64,000 bases of DNA from an uncultured Sphingomonadaceae bacterium (GCA_947496865.1 CANMEE010000001.1:1045501-1109500), one strand, 5' to 3'; counted from the stretch's first letter, positions 42,834-53,066 are shown. Translations and numbers: made by a program. The notes: a model not told the origin generated them from the sequence alone.

Positions 42834-42963
42834 AAGTTCACACAGATTACAGGGCCTTTTAGCCTGCTTGTTAGATGGGTTTCATTTCAAAGTTCACACA
42901 CATTACACCAGCTCTAGACGAGTTCTTGGTCGGTGAGCTTGCTCCAAAGTTCACACAAATCAC
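42834..42963. repeat. Three spaced copies of AAGTTCACACA
   Basis: AAGTTCACACAGATTAC (42834), AAGTTCACACACATTACAC (42890) and AAGTTCACACAAATCAC (42947) recur at 56- and 57-base steps. They lie in the 282-base gap between convergent genes. The rest of the gap shows no gene. The origin is unclear. Confidence 0.7.
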
Positions 42964-43094
42964 GCCTCCCTCAAGCGTGTCGAGCTCTGGCTTCGGATCA
43001 ATATTCAACGCCGGGAAAGAGTCGCAGTTTGAATAGCATAGTCGAAGGAATGTAGGAAAGCGCTTCGTTGGCGCGGAGCACCAAACTCAGGCGT

Positions 43095-44612
43095 TCACAC
43101 AAGCACCGCGTGATTGCGTTTGTCGCTCGTTGTGACCTGCACTTTCATGCCGATCAGATCCGTGTCCTCGGGCGCATCGGCCAGCAGCCCGATGCTGGGC
43201 AGGCCGTTTTCATCTTCCATCCAGAGGCTGGCGGCACCCGTGCTCTTTTTGCCATAGGGCATGGCATAGCTTTTGATCACCGCATTGCCGTTGAAAAAAT
43301 GTTCCGGCTTCACATGTGCTGGCCGGGCAATCTTATTGGGTATCGCTATGCGGTCTGGCGACCATCCACCGGCGACCGGTTGTGCTGCATAAATGCCAAC
43401 CGATTCCTTGTTGATGACCCCGCCATTGGCCGAGATCATGCCCGGCTTGCTGCCATCTTTGCGCAACGCCTGTGTCAGTGCGACAATCGCATGGGTGCTA
43501 TAGCTGTTTCCCGGGCCGCCAAAAAAGCTCAACCCGCCGGTCAGTGTATAAGTTGAAAGCGGACGGTCGGGATTACCCAGTGCATCCATCGCCAGCGAAA
43601 CAGCAACCGGAAAACAACTGTAAATGTCTATCGGGCCAATATCTGACACAGGAAGTTCGGCCAGATCCAGGGCCTTGGGAAAGGCCCATTCCATTGCTGG
43701 TGATATCGATAAATCATCTTGCTCGCTGATTAGGGGGACGCTGGCATCCGCACCGCTATGCAGATAGATCATCTTATCGTCCGCAATGCCCAGTTCCGCA
43801 GCATAGCCGGCGGTCGTCAAAATGACAGCTGCGCCAAGCTCCACTGCATCTTGCGCTACCATCCAGCGCCGATAGGGATCGTTCAGCCGATAATTGCCAT
43901 TGTCGTCTTCCAGCAATTCCTCTGCCGTCCAATCGCGGGCATATTGGGCATGATCGCGAGTCAAAGAAACGCCAGCAAAAGCCGCCCAAAGCTCTGCCAT
44001 ATCCTTGGCGTGACTAGCGCAATCAACCCCTAACCGCGCCCGCCTGGCATTTTCGACAATGCCATAAGACATGGGCATATTGATCAGGCCTTGCCGCCAT
44101 TCATAGGCGGTCAGCATCGGATCATTGGTCCGCAAATCGGTAAATTCACGGTCCGATGTCTGGTTCCAATCCAGTGCATGGCCACTGCGCCGGGCGCGTT
44201 TCACCGTCCCGATATTCTCGGCACTGGCGATGACAACCGCCTTATGCTCGCCGTCATGCAGCTGTTTTGCCAATTGGTTTATATGCTTTTGCGGGCTGTT
44301 GCCGCCAACATCACCATAGAGCAAAGTCGCGGGCTCGAGACCGGAAGCCTGAGCAATGGCATCGGGATGATTATCCGGCGATCCGAACTCATGGGTTAAG
44401 CCACTGTCGACAAATAGACGCGTGGATAGCAGGCAATCAATCGCGCCTGCCAGCTTGGCACCAACGCCGCTATCGGCCAGCGCCGCTGCAACGGCGGCCG
44501 ATGCCAAATCTACAGTCGAAGGCCATTCGAGCCCTTGATCGCGTTTGAGCGACCCGCCACTGGCCTCTCCCACGCCCACGAGTACTGGCGCTTTTGGATC
44601 CACAACAGCCAT
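43095..44612 (-). CDS. Thiolase-like acetyl-CoA acetyltransferase family protein
   Basis: A 505-residue protein of the thiolase superfamily with a C-terminal extension (OB-like, about residues 410-505). At the site of the nucleophilic Cys of true thiolases the sequence reads YGDVGGNSPQ, so the first Cys is absent, while the late His region GGLSFFGGPGNSYSTHAIV is kept. It may be a non-classical or structural member acting on acyl-CoA or sterol-like chains. It is divergent from the CoA-transferase gene, and an AAGGA site precedes the ATG at 44612. Confidence 0.75.
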   Translation of the reverse strand: MAVVDPKAPVLVGVGEASGGSLKRDQGLEWPSTVDLASAAVAAALADSGVGAKLAGAIDCLLSTRLFVDSGLTHEFGSPDNHPDAIAQASGLEPATLLYGDVGGNSPQKHINQLAKQLHDGEHKAVVIASAENIGTVKRARRSGHALDWNQTSDREFTDLRTNDPMLTAYEWRQGLINMPMSYGIVENARRARLGVDCASHAKDMAELWAAFAGVSLTRDHAQYARDWTAEELLEDDNGNYRLNDPYRRWMVAQDAVELGAAVILTTAGYAAELGIADDKMIYLHSGADASVPLISEQDDLSISPAMEWAFPKALDLAELPVSDIGPIDIYSCFPVAVSLAMDALGNPDRPLSTYTLTGGLSFFGGPGNSYSTHAIVALTQALRKDGSKPGMISANGGVINKESVGIYAAQPVAGGWSPDRIAIPNKIARPAHVKPEHFFNGNAVIKSYAMPYGKKSTGAASLWMEDENGLPSIGLLADAPEDTDLIGMKVQVTTSDKRNHAVLV

Positions 44613-44702
44613 AAAACATCCTTCAAATAAACAGTTCATCAATCGATTAAAACTGATAACAGACATGGACTTTCTTGCACCTAATAATTTGAGGGTTTTT
44701 CT

Positions 44703-45914
44703 ATGAGTGGCTGGCCAGAACTAAAATGGGACGTGGAACCAACAGGACCATTAAAGGGTCTAAAGATTGTCGACATGTCGACCGTCGTCCTTGGTCCATT
44801 TGCCACGTTGAATTTTGCCGACATGGGAGCCGATGTTATCAAGATTGAAAATGATCATGGCAAATTTCCCGGCGACATGATGCGCCATGCCGGCGATAGT
44901 CCAACCGGAGATCTGGGGCCGATTTTTACCTCGCTCAACCGCAACAAGAAATCGATTACGCTCAACGCAAAAGAGGCAGCCGACAAGGCAGTGATCGTCG
45001 AATTGCTGAAACATGCCGATGTGTTTTTCCACAATGTTCGGCTCGCCGGGATGGAGCGCCTCGGACTGGATTATGAAGCGGTCAAGGCGATCAACCCGGG
45101 CATTGTTTATGTCCATTGCGCGGGCTTTGGCAAAGGCGGTGATTATTCACACCGGCAGGCTTATGATGATTTAATTCAATGTTCTTCCGGCTTTGCCTCT
45201 TTGTTTGAAATGCGCGGCGACAGCGGACGGCCGCTTTATATGCCGTCGCTGGTGGCTGATAAAACCATTGGGTTGTTCGCTGTCAACGCCACGCTGGCTG
45301 CCATGTATCACAAAGAAAAAACTGGCGAGGGCCAGTTTGTTCAGGTCCCGATGTTCGAAGCCTTTACCTGGTTTAACATGGTTGAAAATCTCTGGGGTGA
45401 AACCTTCATTCCCGGCAATGGCAAGCTCGCCTACACCCGCTCGATCAACCCCAACCGCAAGCCCTATCCAACAAAAGATGGATATATCGGCCTAGTGCCC
45501 TATAGCGACGGACAATGGGAAACTTTCTTTGAACTGGGTGGCAAGCCGGGCGTCTTTGATGAGCCGCGTTTTGCGACCTATTCAGAGCGCACCAAGAATA
45601 TCACCGCGCTCTATGCCCTGATCGAGGAAATTGCCTCGACCAAGACCACCGACGAATGGCTGGAATTGCTGGACGAGAACAACATACCAGCCATGCGCTA
45701 CAACCAGATGTCCGACGTGCTCAAAGATCCGCATCTGGAGCAAGTCGGCTTCTGGAACGAACGCGAAGGCGAGAAAATCGGCAAATATCGTTCGATCAAA
45801 CACCCGGTCCACTATTCCGCCAGCCCCGCCAATGTCTATGCCGACCCACCGACATTGGGTGCGGATAATGATGAAATAAGGGACGCGATCGGCCACTCGA
45901 AAAAGACTGATTAA
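44703..45914 (+). CDS. CaiB/BaiF family CoA transferase
   Basis: A 403-residue family III CoA transferase that moves CoA between carboxylic acids. The start LKGLKIVDMSTVVLGPFAT and the catalytic Asp155 (HRQAYDDLIQ) match formyl-CoA transferase-type enzymes. It probably activates a carboxylic acid for beta-oxidation. The DUF1330 gene follows after 10 bases and the thiolase-like gene is divergent, which suggests one catabolic module. Confidence 0.9.
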   Translation: MSGWPELKWDVEPTGPLKGLKIVDMSTVVLGPFATLNFADMGADVIKIENDHGKFPGDMMRHAGDSPTGDLGPIFTSLNRNKKSITLNAKEAADKAVIVELLKHADVFFHNVRLAGMERLGLDYEAVKAINPGIVYVHCAGFGKGGDYSHRQAYDDLIQCSSGFASLFEMRGDSGRPLYMPSLVADKTIGLFAVNATLAAMYHKEKTGEGQFVQVPMFEAFTWFNMVENLWGETFIPGNGKLAYTRSINPNRKPYPTKDGYIGLVPYSDGQWETFFELGGKPGVFDEPRFATYSERTKNITALYALIEEIASTKTTDEWLELLDENNIPAMRYNQMSDVLKDPHLEQVGFWNEREGEKIGKYRSIKHPVHYSASPANVYADPPTLGADNDEIRDAIGHSKKTD

Positions 45915-45924
45915 GGAGCCAAAT

Positions 45925-46239
45925 ATGTCCGACACAGCACCGGTCCACGTGATGGCCAATTTCACGGTTCATGATGCGGCGAAATATCGCCTCTATGAAA
46001 AAGGCTTTTTCCCGATTCTCAAAAGGCACGGTGGTACATTCATTACCCTGGATGACAATAGCGAGACGTTCGAAGGGTCTGCGCCGCCAGAGGGGCGCGT
46101 GGTGTTGTTCAAGTTCCCGAGTGCGGAAGCTGCCACCGCGTGGTATAATGATCCTGACTATCAGACTTTGTCAGAACATCGGCGGGCTGGAACCGAGCTT
46201 AACTTCCTGACGATGTTGCACCCGCTGCCAGCACGCTAG
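45925..46239 (+). CDS. DUF1330 protein
   Basis: A 104-residue ferredoxin-like-fold protein of the DUF1330 family (VMANFTVHDAAKYRLYEKGFF, AEAATAWYNDPDYQTLSEHR). Such small proteins often accompany CoA-linked catabolic genes; the function is unknown. A clear AGGAG site precedes the ATG, and a terminator follows about 90 bases later. Confidence 0.85.
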   Translation: MSDTAPVHVMANFTVHDAAKYRLYEKGFFPILKRHGGTFITLDDNSETFEGSAPPEGRVVLFKFPSAEAATAWYNDPDYQTLSEHRRAGTELNFLTMLHPLPAR

Positions 46240-46327
46240 CGCTCGATAGTTTCAAGCTCTTGTTGTTCGGACAGTGCTTGGTCAATCTGCTGTAAGACAA
46301 ACTGTCAGGGCCCTGGGCCTGAACATA

Positions 46328-46361
46328 AAAAACCCGGAGCAATTTCTTGCCCCGGGTTTTT
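46328..46361. terminator. Bidirectional terminator between the DUF1330 gene and glnA
   Basis: A 10-bp stem (AAAAACCCGG / CCGGGTTTTT) has A- and T-runs on its sides and can serve both the plus-strand gene and the minus-strand glnA, which ends 25 bases away. Confidence 0.85.
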
Positions 46362-46385
46362 AAACCATCAATCGGATCGCAGGGA

Positions 46386-47798
46386 TCAGCTTGAATAATA
46401 CATGTCAAATTCAACCGGGCTTGGCGTTGTTTCCAGACGGCTGACTTCTTCCCATTTCAGTTCCGCATAAGCGTCAATCTGATCCTTGGTGAACACATCA
46501 CCTTTGAGCAGGAATTCATGATCCGCTTCAAGTGCCTCAAGCGCTTCACGAAGCGAACCACAAACGGTGGGCACTTCAGCAAGTTCTGCTGGCGGCAGAT
46601 CATAGAGATTTTTGTCCATCGCGTCGCCGGGGTGGATTTTATTCTCAATGCCGTCGAGGCCAGCCATCAATAGGGCAGCGGCGCTGAGATAAGGGTTGGC
46701 GAGCGCATCCGGGAAACGGAATTCTACGCGCTTGGCTTTGTCGCCTGCGCCATATGGAATGCGGCAAGAGGCAGACCGGTTCCGGCTGGAATAAGCGAGC
46801 AACACAGGTGCTTCAAAGCCAGGCACCAGACGCTTGTAGCTGTTGGTCGTGGCATTGGTGAACGCGTTACAAGCCTTGGCATGTTTGATGACGCCACCAA
46901 TATAATGCAGACACATTTCCGACAGACCAGCATATTCATTGCCCGCGAAAAGCGGCGCGCCGTCTTTCCAGATCGACATGTGGGTGTGCATGCCAGAGCC
47001 ATTATCGTCTTTAATCGGCTTGGGCATGAAAGTCGCGGTTTTGCCATAAGCATGCGCAACTTGCTGCACGACATATTTGTAAACCTGCGTCCGGTCAGCG
47101 GTTTCGGTTAGCGTACCAAAGGTGATGCCGAGCTCATGCTGCGCCGCGGCCACTTCGTGGTGATGCTTGTCCATCGGCAAGCCCATTTCCATCATGGTCG
47201 CAACCATTTCGCCGCGAATATCCACGGCGCTATCCACTGGCGCTACGGGGAAATAACCGCCTTTGGCGCGCGGACGATGACCCATATTGCCAATGTCATA
47301 GTCGCGGCCAGTGTTGGTTGGCAGTTCGATATCGTCAATTTTGAAACCTGAGCGGTCATAGCCATCTTCAAACTTCACATCGTCAAACATGAAAAATTCA
47401 GGTTCCGGACCGACATAGACAGTGTCGCCGATGCCGGTAGACTTAAGATAAGCCTCTGCGCGGACGGCCGTCGAACGGGGGTCGCGTTTATAAAGCGAAC
47501 CGTCGCCAGGCTCTACAATGTTACAAACCAGGATCATCATCGGTGTGGCTGAAAACGGATCCATATAAACCGCGTCCAGATCAGGGCGCAGGATCATGTC
47601 GGATTCGTTAATCGCTTTCCAGCCTTCGATGGACGAACCATCAAACATAAAGCCTTCTTCCAGAACATCTTCGTCAATCACTTCTGCGCACATCGACAGA
47701 TGTTGCCATTTGCCGCGCGGATCGGTGAAGCGAACATCAACCCACTCAATCTCATGTTCCTTGATCATTTTCATGATGTCTGCAGGTGTATTGCCCAT
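46386..47798 (-). CDS. glnA: Glutamine synthetase type I
   Basis: ATP-dependent enzyme of 470 residues that makes glutamine from glutamate and ammonia, acting as a dodecamer. It has the [11 protein letters not shown] region, the substrate loop [16 protein letters not shown] and the adenylylation site NLYDLPPAE (Tyr), so it is regulated by covalent modification (GSI-beta). It is downstream of glnB with 44 bases between the genes, and a good RBS (AAGGGAC) precedes the ATG. Confidence 0.97.
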   Translation of the reverse strand: MGNTPADIMKMIKEHEIEWVDVRFTDPRGKWQHLSMCAEVIDEDVLEEGFMFDGSSIEGWKAINESDMILRPDLDAVYMDPFSATPMMILVCNIVEPGDGSLYKRDPRSTAVRAEAYLKSTGIGDTVYVGPEPEFFMFDDVKFEDGYDRSGFKIDDIELPTNTGRDYDIGNMGHRPRAKGGYFPVAPVDSAVDIRGEMVATMMEMGLPMDKHHHEVAAAQHELGITFGTLTETADRTQVYKYVVQQVAHAYGKTATFMPKPIKDDNGSGMHTHMSIWKDGAPLFAGNEYAGLSEMCLHYIGGVIKHAKACNAFTNATTNSYKRLVPGFEAPVLLAYSSRNRSASCRIPYGAGDKAKRVEFRFPDALANPYLSAAALLMAGLDGIENKIHPGDAMDKNLYDLPPAELAEVPTVCGSLREALEALEADHEFLLKGDVFTKDQIDAYAELKWEEVSRLETTPSPVEFDMYYSS

Positions 47799-47842
47799 TA
47801 TTTTGTCCCTTGGTTTGTTTTGTGATTTGAAAGTGGTGAAAA

Positions 47843-48220
<378 letters not shown>

Positions 48221-48259
48221 TTATGCAGCACCAAAATCGGGCGCACTTGCCCGTTACAA

Positions 48260-48275
48260 TTCAAATACCGTGCCA
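48260..48275 (-). promoter_or_regulatory. Sigma-54 promoter of glnB-glnA
   Basis: On the minus strand TGGCACGGTATTTGAA matches the consensus TGGCACG-N4-TTGC at -24 and -12 except for one base (A for C). It lies about 80 bases before glnB, and the sigma-54 gene itself is in this window. No clear NtrC site is seen upstream. Confidence 0.75.
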
Positions 48276-48400
48276 TATTGGAATAGCAAAAGAATCGCCG
48301 GTAAACTGCTAAAGCCAAACGATGACAGTTTCAATGCCGCCCAAAAAACAGGCATTTATGGAGACTGCCGCCTAATTTTTAGGCAGTGCGGCTGCTTCGT

Positions 48401-50560
48401 TTAGCGCGCTATCGGGGCGGTGTCCTCTGCGACATTGGCCTTTGTCCAATTGGACCGGTCAATAACATAGTGACGCATCGCTTCGACTTGATCCGCCTTG
48501 AGCTGTGAAGCAAAACTGACCATGCCATGTTGTTTCAAAGCGCCACCTGTGATGATCGAAGCCCAGGCTTCTTCACTAGACAAGGTACCGGATATACGAA
48601 GATCCGGGGTAAAGCCGTTACCCACTGCGCTGTCACCATGACAGACAAGACAGTTACGGCCGTAAAGGGCTTTACCTTCTGCAATCTGTTTCGGTGTTCC
48701 TGTTGGCTCTGGCGGGTTCCAGACGACTTCGCTCTTCTTTGGCAGGGCTGGAAGCGTTGTTTTTCCGCCCAGTTTCATGACCACGAGCCGCGGAATGTTC
48801 GGGACTTGCCGTGATGCGCCGCCAGCGACACCGGCAACCAGCGGAAACGCCCCGCCTTTGCTGGTCAGGAAGGCAATATATTGTTCGCCATCTATCATAT
48901 AGGTCGACGGCGCGGCGACGATGCCGGACTGCATATCCATGCTCAGTAGTTCTTCGCCGCTATCGGCGGCATAGGCTTTGAACAAGCCTACACTAGTGCC
49001 TTGAAATACAAGATTGCCAGCGGTTGTCATGGTGCCGCCATTCCACGCCGCAGGATGATCAACCGACCAAGCTGTCTTACCCGTTTTGGGGTCAAATGCG
49101 ACCAGTTTGCCCGTCGTTGCTGCGATAGCGGCTTTGTAAATGGCCGGATCGTCAGGCAGTTGACCAATGGCCCATGCAATCCCGACATTGAAGCCGAGGC
49201 GCTCACGCTTCTTGTCAATTTCTGACGTTGGCACGTCATAGCCTTGCGGGATTTGCTGGGCCGGTATGTACACCAGGCCAGTGCCCGGATTATAGCTCAT
49301 GGGATGCCAGTTATGCGCGCCTAGGGCGCCGGGGATCGAAACAAACGGTTTGCCGGTTTTGTAGAAACGCGCATCCGGATTTTCGATGGGCCGGCCAGTC
49401 TCAAGATCATAGCCTTCTGCCCAATTGATATTCTCGACAAATGGTTCGGCACTCATCAAGCGGCCATTGGTCCGATCAATCACGAAGAAAAAGCCATTTT
49501 TGGGCGCGTGGAAAAGCACTTTGCGCTTTTCGGTCAAGGCAGAGGTTTCGCCCTCTTCAGTGCTAACCGGCCAGTCGATTTCTGAAATAATAATATGCTG
49601 GGTTGCCGTATAGTCCCAAGTTTCTGCCGGTGTTTCCTGATAATGCCAGAGATATTTACCGGTATCGGGGTTCACCGCGACGATGGAGGAAAGGAACAGA
49701 TTGTCGCCTTCCCCGCCAGAACGCAACCCGTGGTTCCAAGGATTGCCGTTACCCACGCCAAAATAGAGCTGGTCCAATTCTTCATCATAAACGATGCTGT
49801 CCCAAACCGTTCCGCCGCCGCCGGATTCTTTCCATTCGCCATCGCCCCAAGTCTTGTTGGCGGCTTTGGCAAAAATTTCGTCGCTCGCTGCGCCGTCTTC
49901 TTTGCCCTCGGGATTGGGTACCGTGTAGAAGCGCCATTTTTTAGAACCATCGGAGACATTATAAGCGGTCAGATAACCACGGACGCCAAATTCAGCGCCG
50001 CCATTGCCAATGATGACCATATTTTTGACCACACGCGGCGCGCCGGTAATCGTATATGGCTTGCTGTTATCGGTGGTCTGTGTTTCCCACAAGCGTGCGC
50101 CCGTATTGGCGTCCAGTGCAATTAGCCGGCCGTCAATCGTTCCGAAGAATAATTTGCCACGCGAAATTGCGACACCGCGATTGACGACGTCACAACAGGC
50201 ATCAACCGCCTTGTCGCCGGGCACTTCAGGGTCATAGGACCATAGTTCTTCTCCGGTCTTGGCGTCATAGGCAAAAACCTTGGACCATGCCGTCGAGATA
50301 TACATCTTACCCCCAACAACAACCGGAGTGGCTTCTTGACCGCGCGCATCGGGAAGGTCCTTGAACCAGGCAATGCCCAGTTCGCCAACATTGCTTTCAT
50401 CAATCTGGTCGAGGGGGCTATGGCGCTGTTCCTTGGCATTGAAGCCAATATTGCTCCACTCTGCGCCATCCGCCATCGCCGTTTTATCACTGCCTTCGTC
50501 GGCCTGATTCTGGCAGGCCGCCAACAAACATGTGGCAAAAAATAATCCCAAACGACGCAT
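48401..50560 (-). CDS. Quinohaemoprotein alcohol dehydrogenase (PQQ and haem c), lipoprotein
   Basis: A 719-residue periplasmic enzyme with a PQQ beta-propeller (about residues 35-600) and a C-terminal cytochrome c domain (CLVCH haem site). The neighbouring Cys122-Cys123 (DACCDVVNRG) is the PQQ-stacking disulfide. WDYTATQ has Thr two residues after the catalytic Asp, as in Ca2+-type enzymes, not the Asp of lanthanide types. The N-terminus has a lipobox (LLAAC, Cys16), so it is likely membrane-anchored. The ATG at 50560 has GGGAG at good distance; a GTG at 50566 is too close to it. Confidence 0.9.
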   Translation of the reverse strand: MRRLGLFFATCLLAACQNQADEGSDKTAMADGAEWSNIGFNAKEQRHSPLDQIDESNVGELGIAWFKDLPDARGQEATPVVVGGKMYISTAWSKVFAYDAKTGEELWSYDPEVPGDKAVDACCDVVNRGVAISRGKLFFGTIDGRLIALDANTGARLWETQTTDNSKPYTITGAPRVVKNMVIIGNGGAEFGVRGYLTAYNVSDGSKKWRFYTVPNPEGKEDGAASDEIFAKAANKTWGDGEWKESGGGGTVWDSIVYDEELDQLYFGVGNGNPWNHGLRSGGEGDNLFLSSIVAVNPDTGKYLWHYQETPAETWDYTATQHIIISEIDWPVSTEEGETSALTEKRKVLFHAPKNGFFFVIDRTNGRLMSAEPFVENINWAEGYDLETGRPIENPDARFYKTGKPFVSIPGALGAHNWHPMSYNPGTGLVYIPAQQIPQGYDVPTSEIDKKRERLGFNVGIAWAIGQLPDDPAIYKAAIAATTGKLVAFDPKTGKTAWSVDHPAAWNGGTMTTAGNLVFQGTSVGLFKAYAADSGEELLSMDMQSGIVAAPSTYMIDGEQYIAFLTSKGGAFPLVAGVAGGASRQVPNIPRLVVMKLGGKTTLPALPKKSEVVWNPPEPTGTPKQIAEGKALYGRNCLVCHGDSAVGNGFTPDLRISGTLSSEEAWASIITGGALKQHGMVSFASQLKADQVEAMRHYVIDRSNWTKANVAEDTAPIAR

Positions 50561-50605
50561 TGTCACTTCTCCCGAGCCGGTCCCGCCTTCATGGGCTGAA
50601 CCTGA

Positions 50606-50623
50606 TTTAACTGACTAGCTAAA
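50606..50623. promoter_or_regulatory. Operator-like palindrome upstream of the quinohaemoprotein gene
   Basis: TTTAACTGACTAGCTAAA differs from the palindrome at 3410-3427 at two bases. It lies 46 bases upstream of the chosen start, a usual operator position. The two genes may share a regulator. Confidence 0.55.
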
Positions 50624-50654
50624 TTTAGGGCATCCGGTCAAGGCTGATGCGCGT

Positions 50655-51482
50655 TTATGTATAAGGTGGACAATCCAGACCGGCGGGGCTTTTGGTAAAT
50701 ATCTCACATCCGGTTTCGGTAATACCGATGCTATGTTCAAACTGGGCCGAGAGCGACCGATCGCGCGTTACGGCTGTCCAGCCATCTTCCAACATCTTGA
50801 CCGTATATTTGCCAATATTAATCATCGGTTCGATGGTGAAAAACATGCCGGGGCGCAATTCCGGGCCGGTGCCGGGGCGTCCGGCGTGGACAACTTCTGG
50901 CGCATCATGGAACATTTGTCCCAAACCATGACCACAAAAATCACGCACCACGCTATAGCGATTTCCTTCGGCATGGGTCTGGATCGCGTGCGCGACATCG
51001 CCCATCTGGTTGCCGGGTTTGGCTTGTTCGATGCCGAGCATCAGACATTCATAGGTATTTTGAACCAGTCTTGCCGCCTTGACCGGTGCCTTGCCAACAA
51101 GGAACATGCGGCTGGTATCGCCGTGCCAACCATCCACGATCACGGTCACGTCAATATTGACGATATCGCCTTCTTTGAGTTTCTTTTCGCCTGGTATCCC
51201 ATGGCAAACAACATGGTTGATCGAGGTGCAGCAGCTATGGGTGAACCCGCGATAGCCGAGTGTCGCAGGGACAGCGCCTTCGCGAAACGCATGCACGCGG
51301 ACCATGTCATCGAGAAACTCTGTCGTTACACCGGGCACGACATGGGGTACCAGAGAGTCGAGGATTTCGGCGGCCAGCCGCCCGGCCTTGCGCATACCCT
51401 CAAAACCTTCCGGGCCATGGAGTTTAATAGCGCCGGTCCGGCTTTGCGGGGTCGTGTCTTCTACGGTCAGATAATCGGTCAT
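50655..51482 (-). CDS. map: Methionine aminopeptidase type I
   Basis: A 275-residue metalloenzyme that removes the initiator Met from nascent proteins. Metal ligands are in VNIDVTVIVDGWHGDTSRMF (two Asp), GHGLGQMFHDAP (His), FTIEPMI (Glu) and AQFEHSIGIT (Glu). The N-terminal 20 residues are longer than in E. coli and lack the zinc-finger of eukaryotic type 1 enzymes. It is monocistronic. Confidence 0.95.
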   Translation of the reverse strand: MTDYLTVEDTTPQSRTGAIKLHGPEGFEGMRKAGRLAAEILDSLVPHVVPGVTTEFLDDMVRVHAFREGAVPATLGYRGFTHSCCTSINHVVCHGIPGEKKLKEGDIVNIDVTVIVDGWHGDTSRMFLVGKAPVKAARLVQNTYECLMLGIEQAKPGNQMGDVAHAIQTHAEGNRYSVVRDFCGHGLGQMFHDAPEVVHAGRPGTGPELRPGMFFTIEPMINIGKYTVKMLEDGWTAVTRDRSLSAQFEHSIGITETGCEIFTKSPAGLDCPPYT

Positions 51483-51537
51483 GCGCTATATATATGGACT
51501 ATTGCCCGGTTTGACCATCGGAAATTTGGGGTCGGAA

Positions 51538-52191
51538 TCAATGTTTGCCCCTGTTTTGCGGAACAAAACTGCGGGGCAAGCTGTTACTGCCGTTGCCGAA
51601 ATTGCTTTCATTTTGCGGCGCCTCGTTCATGTGGCGGTAGATATAATCAATCGCAATTTCAATTTCATAAAGCGCGCCCATTATCAATAAACCGCCTCGC
51701 GGTCCGCCTGGCGCTTTGACATAAAGGCCCGTGAACGTGCGTTCTGCAACGGGCGCTGTATGGTCAATAGGACCGGTATCGAAACGCTCGGCGCTGCGAT
51801 AATCAAACGCCCCTTTTTTCTGATAGAGCCAGCTGTCTGGCTTGTCGGCGACCAGCAGACCATGTTCAATGGTCTGGCTAGCCCTGTCCGCCGTAAGCCG
51901 TCTTATGCTGTTTTTCCGGCTGACTACCAGCCACAACAGGCCAAGACCAACCAGCGCAAAAAGCCCTGAAACTGGGAAGCGCAGCGGTTCTCTGGCCGCG
52001 TCCATGTCCCAACTCGCGACAAACAGGCCGAAAGCGATAAAGGATATGGCAAAAGCCATGCCTGCTATAAGCGATGCTTTGCTCGGCGGCGCATCCGTCT
52101 CTTCGATAATCAGCAGCGGGCCATCCTGAGAAATGGATAGACTTGCTGCATCATCGTGCAACGCTGCCTCAAAACCAAATTGAACGGTCAT
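51538..52191 (-). CDS. Membrane protein of unknown function
   Basis: A 217-residue protein with a polar N-terminus, two hydrophobic segments (about residues 45-66 and 78-97) and a soluble C-terminal part with PGGPRGGLLIMGALYEIEIAIDYIYRHM. No family is recognised with confidence. The ATG at 52191 is supported by a CAGGAG site. It lies between map and a divergent CinA-like gene. Confidence 0.6.
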   Translation of the reverse strand: MTVQFGFEAALHDDAASLSISQDGPLLIIEETDAPPSKASLIAGMAFAISFIAFGLFVASWDMDAAREPLRFPVSGLFALVGLGLLWLVVSRKNSIRRLTADRASQTIEHGLLVADKPDSWLYQKKGAFDYRSAERFDTGPIDHTAPVAERTFTGLYVKAPGGPRGGLLIMGALYEIEIAIDYIYRHMNEAPQNESNFGNGSNSLPRSFVPQNRGKH

Positions 52192-52304
52192 AATATTCTC
52201 CTGTTGGAGAGGATGGAATGCGCCCCATTTCAATTTAGATGCCGGACCTTACCAAATTGCAAATGGCCGTTGATGATTTTCCGAACTGCTCTATATCCCA
52301 TTGC

Positions 52305-53063
52305 ATGAACAAACCCCGTATTTACAGCGCCGCTCTGATCGTCATTGGCGACGAAATCCTTTCTGGCCGGACGCAGGACAAGAATATCGCCCAGGTCGCC
52401 AAATGGCTGAATGTGCAGGGCATAAGGCTAGGCGAGGTGCGGGTGATTGCCGACGATATGGATGCGATTGCCGAAGCGGTGAACATCCTGCGAGCGCGCA
52501 ATGACTATCTCTTCACCACGGGCGGTATTGGACCGACTCACGATGATATTACGGTGGATGCGATTTCCAAGGCGCTGGGTGTTGATGTGGTTATTCACCC
52601 GACCGCGCGCGCGATATTAGAGAAATATTATGCCGATAAGGGCGGGATTAACGAAGGCCGTTTGCGCATGGCGCGGGTGCCCGATGGCGCAGAGCTGATC
52701 GAAAACCGCATGTCCGGCGCGCCGGGGATTAAAATAGACAATTTATTCCTGATGGCCGGCGTTCCGCATATTACCGCCGGTATGCTTGATGCATTAACCG
52801 GAACATTGGAAGGCGGCGCGCCGCTTTTGTCCGCCACGCTCGGCGCGTGGGCACCGGAAAGCGAGATTGCAGATGTGCTGAGCGCTGCTGAAAATGCGCA
52901 TGAAGGATGTCAGATTGGCAGCTATCCGTTTTTTCGCAATGGCACGGTGGGTGCTAATTTTGTCGTGCGGTCGACCAATGCAGATGACTTGGCAACCTGC
53001 ACGGCTGTGTTGAAGGCCGGTCTGGAAAAGGCCGGTTACGAGGTTACAGACGGCGGGATTTAG
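52305..53063 (+). CDS. CinA N-terminal-like (MoCF biosynthesis domain) protein
   Basis: A 252-residue protein with the molybdopterin-binding (MoCF) fold of the CinA N-terminus (ALIVIGDEILSGRTQDKN, FTTGGIGPTHDDIT, MAGVPHI). The C-terminal nicotinamide-nucleotide deamidase half of full CinA is missing, which is normal for this single-domain class. The role may be nucleotide pyrophosphatase-like clean-up. The ATG at 52305 is chosen; the frame extends to 52239. Confidence 0.85.
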   Translation: MNKPRIYSAALIVIGDEILSGRTQDKNIAQVAKWLNVQGIRLGEVRVIADDMDAIAEAVNILRARNDYLFTTGGIGPTHDDITVDAISKALGVDVVIHPTARAILEKYYADKGGINEGRLRMARVPDGAELIENRMSGAPGIKIDNLFLMAGVPHITAGMLDALTGTLEGGAPLLSATLGAWAPESEIADVLSAAENAHEGCQIGSYPFFRNGTVGANFVVRSTNADDLATCTAVLKAGLEKAGYEVTDGGI

Positions 53064-53066
53064 GGA

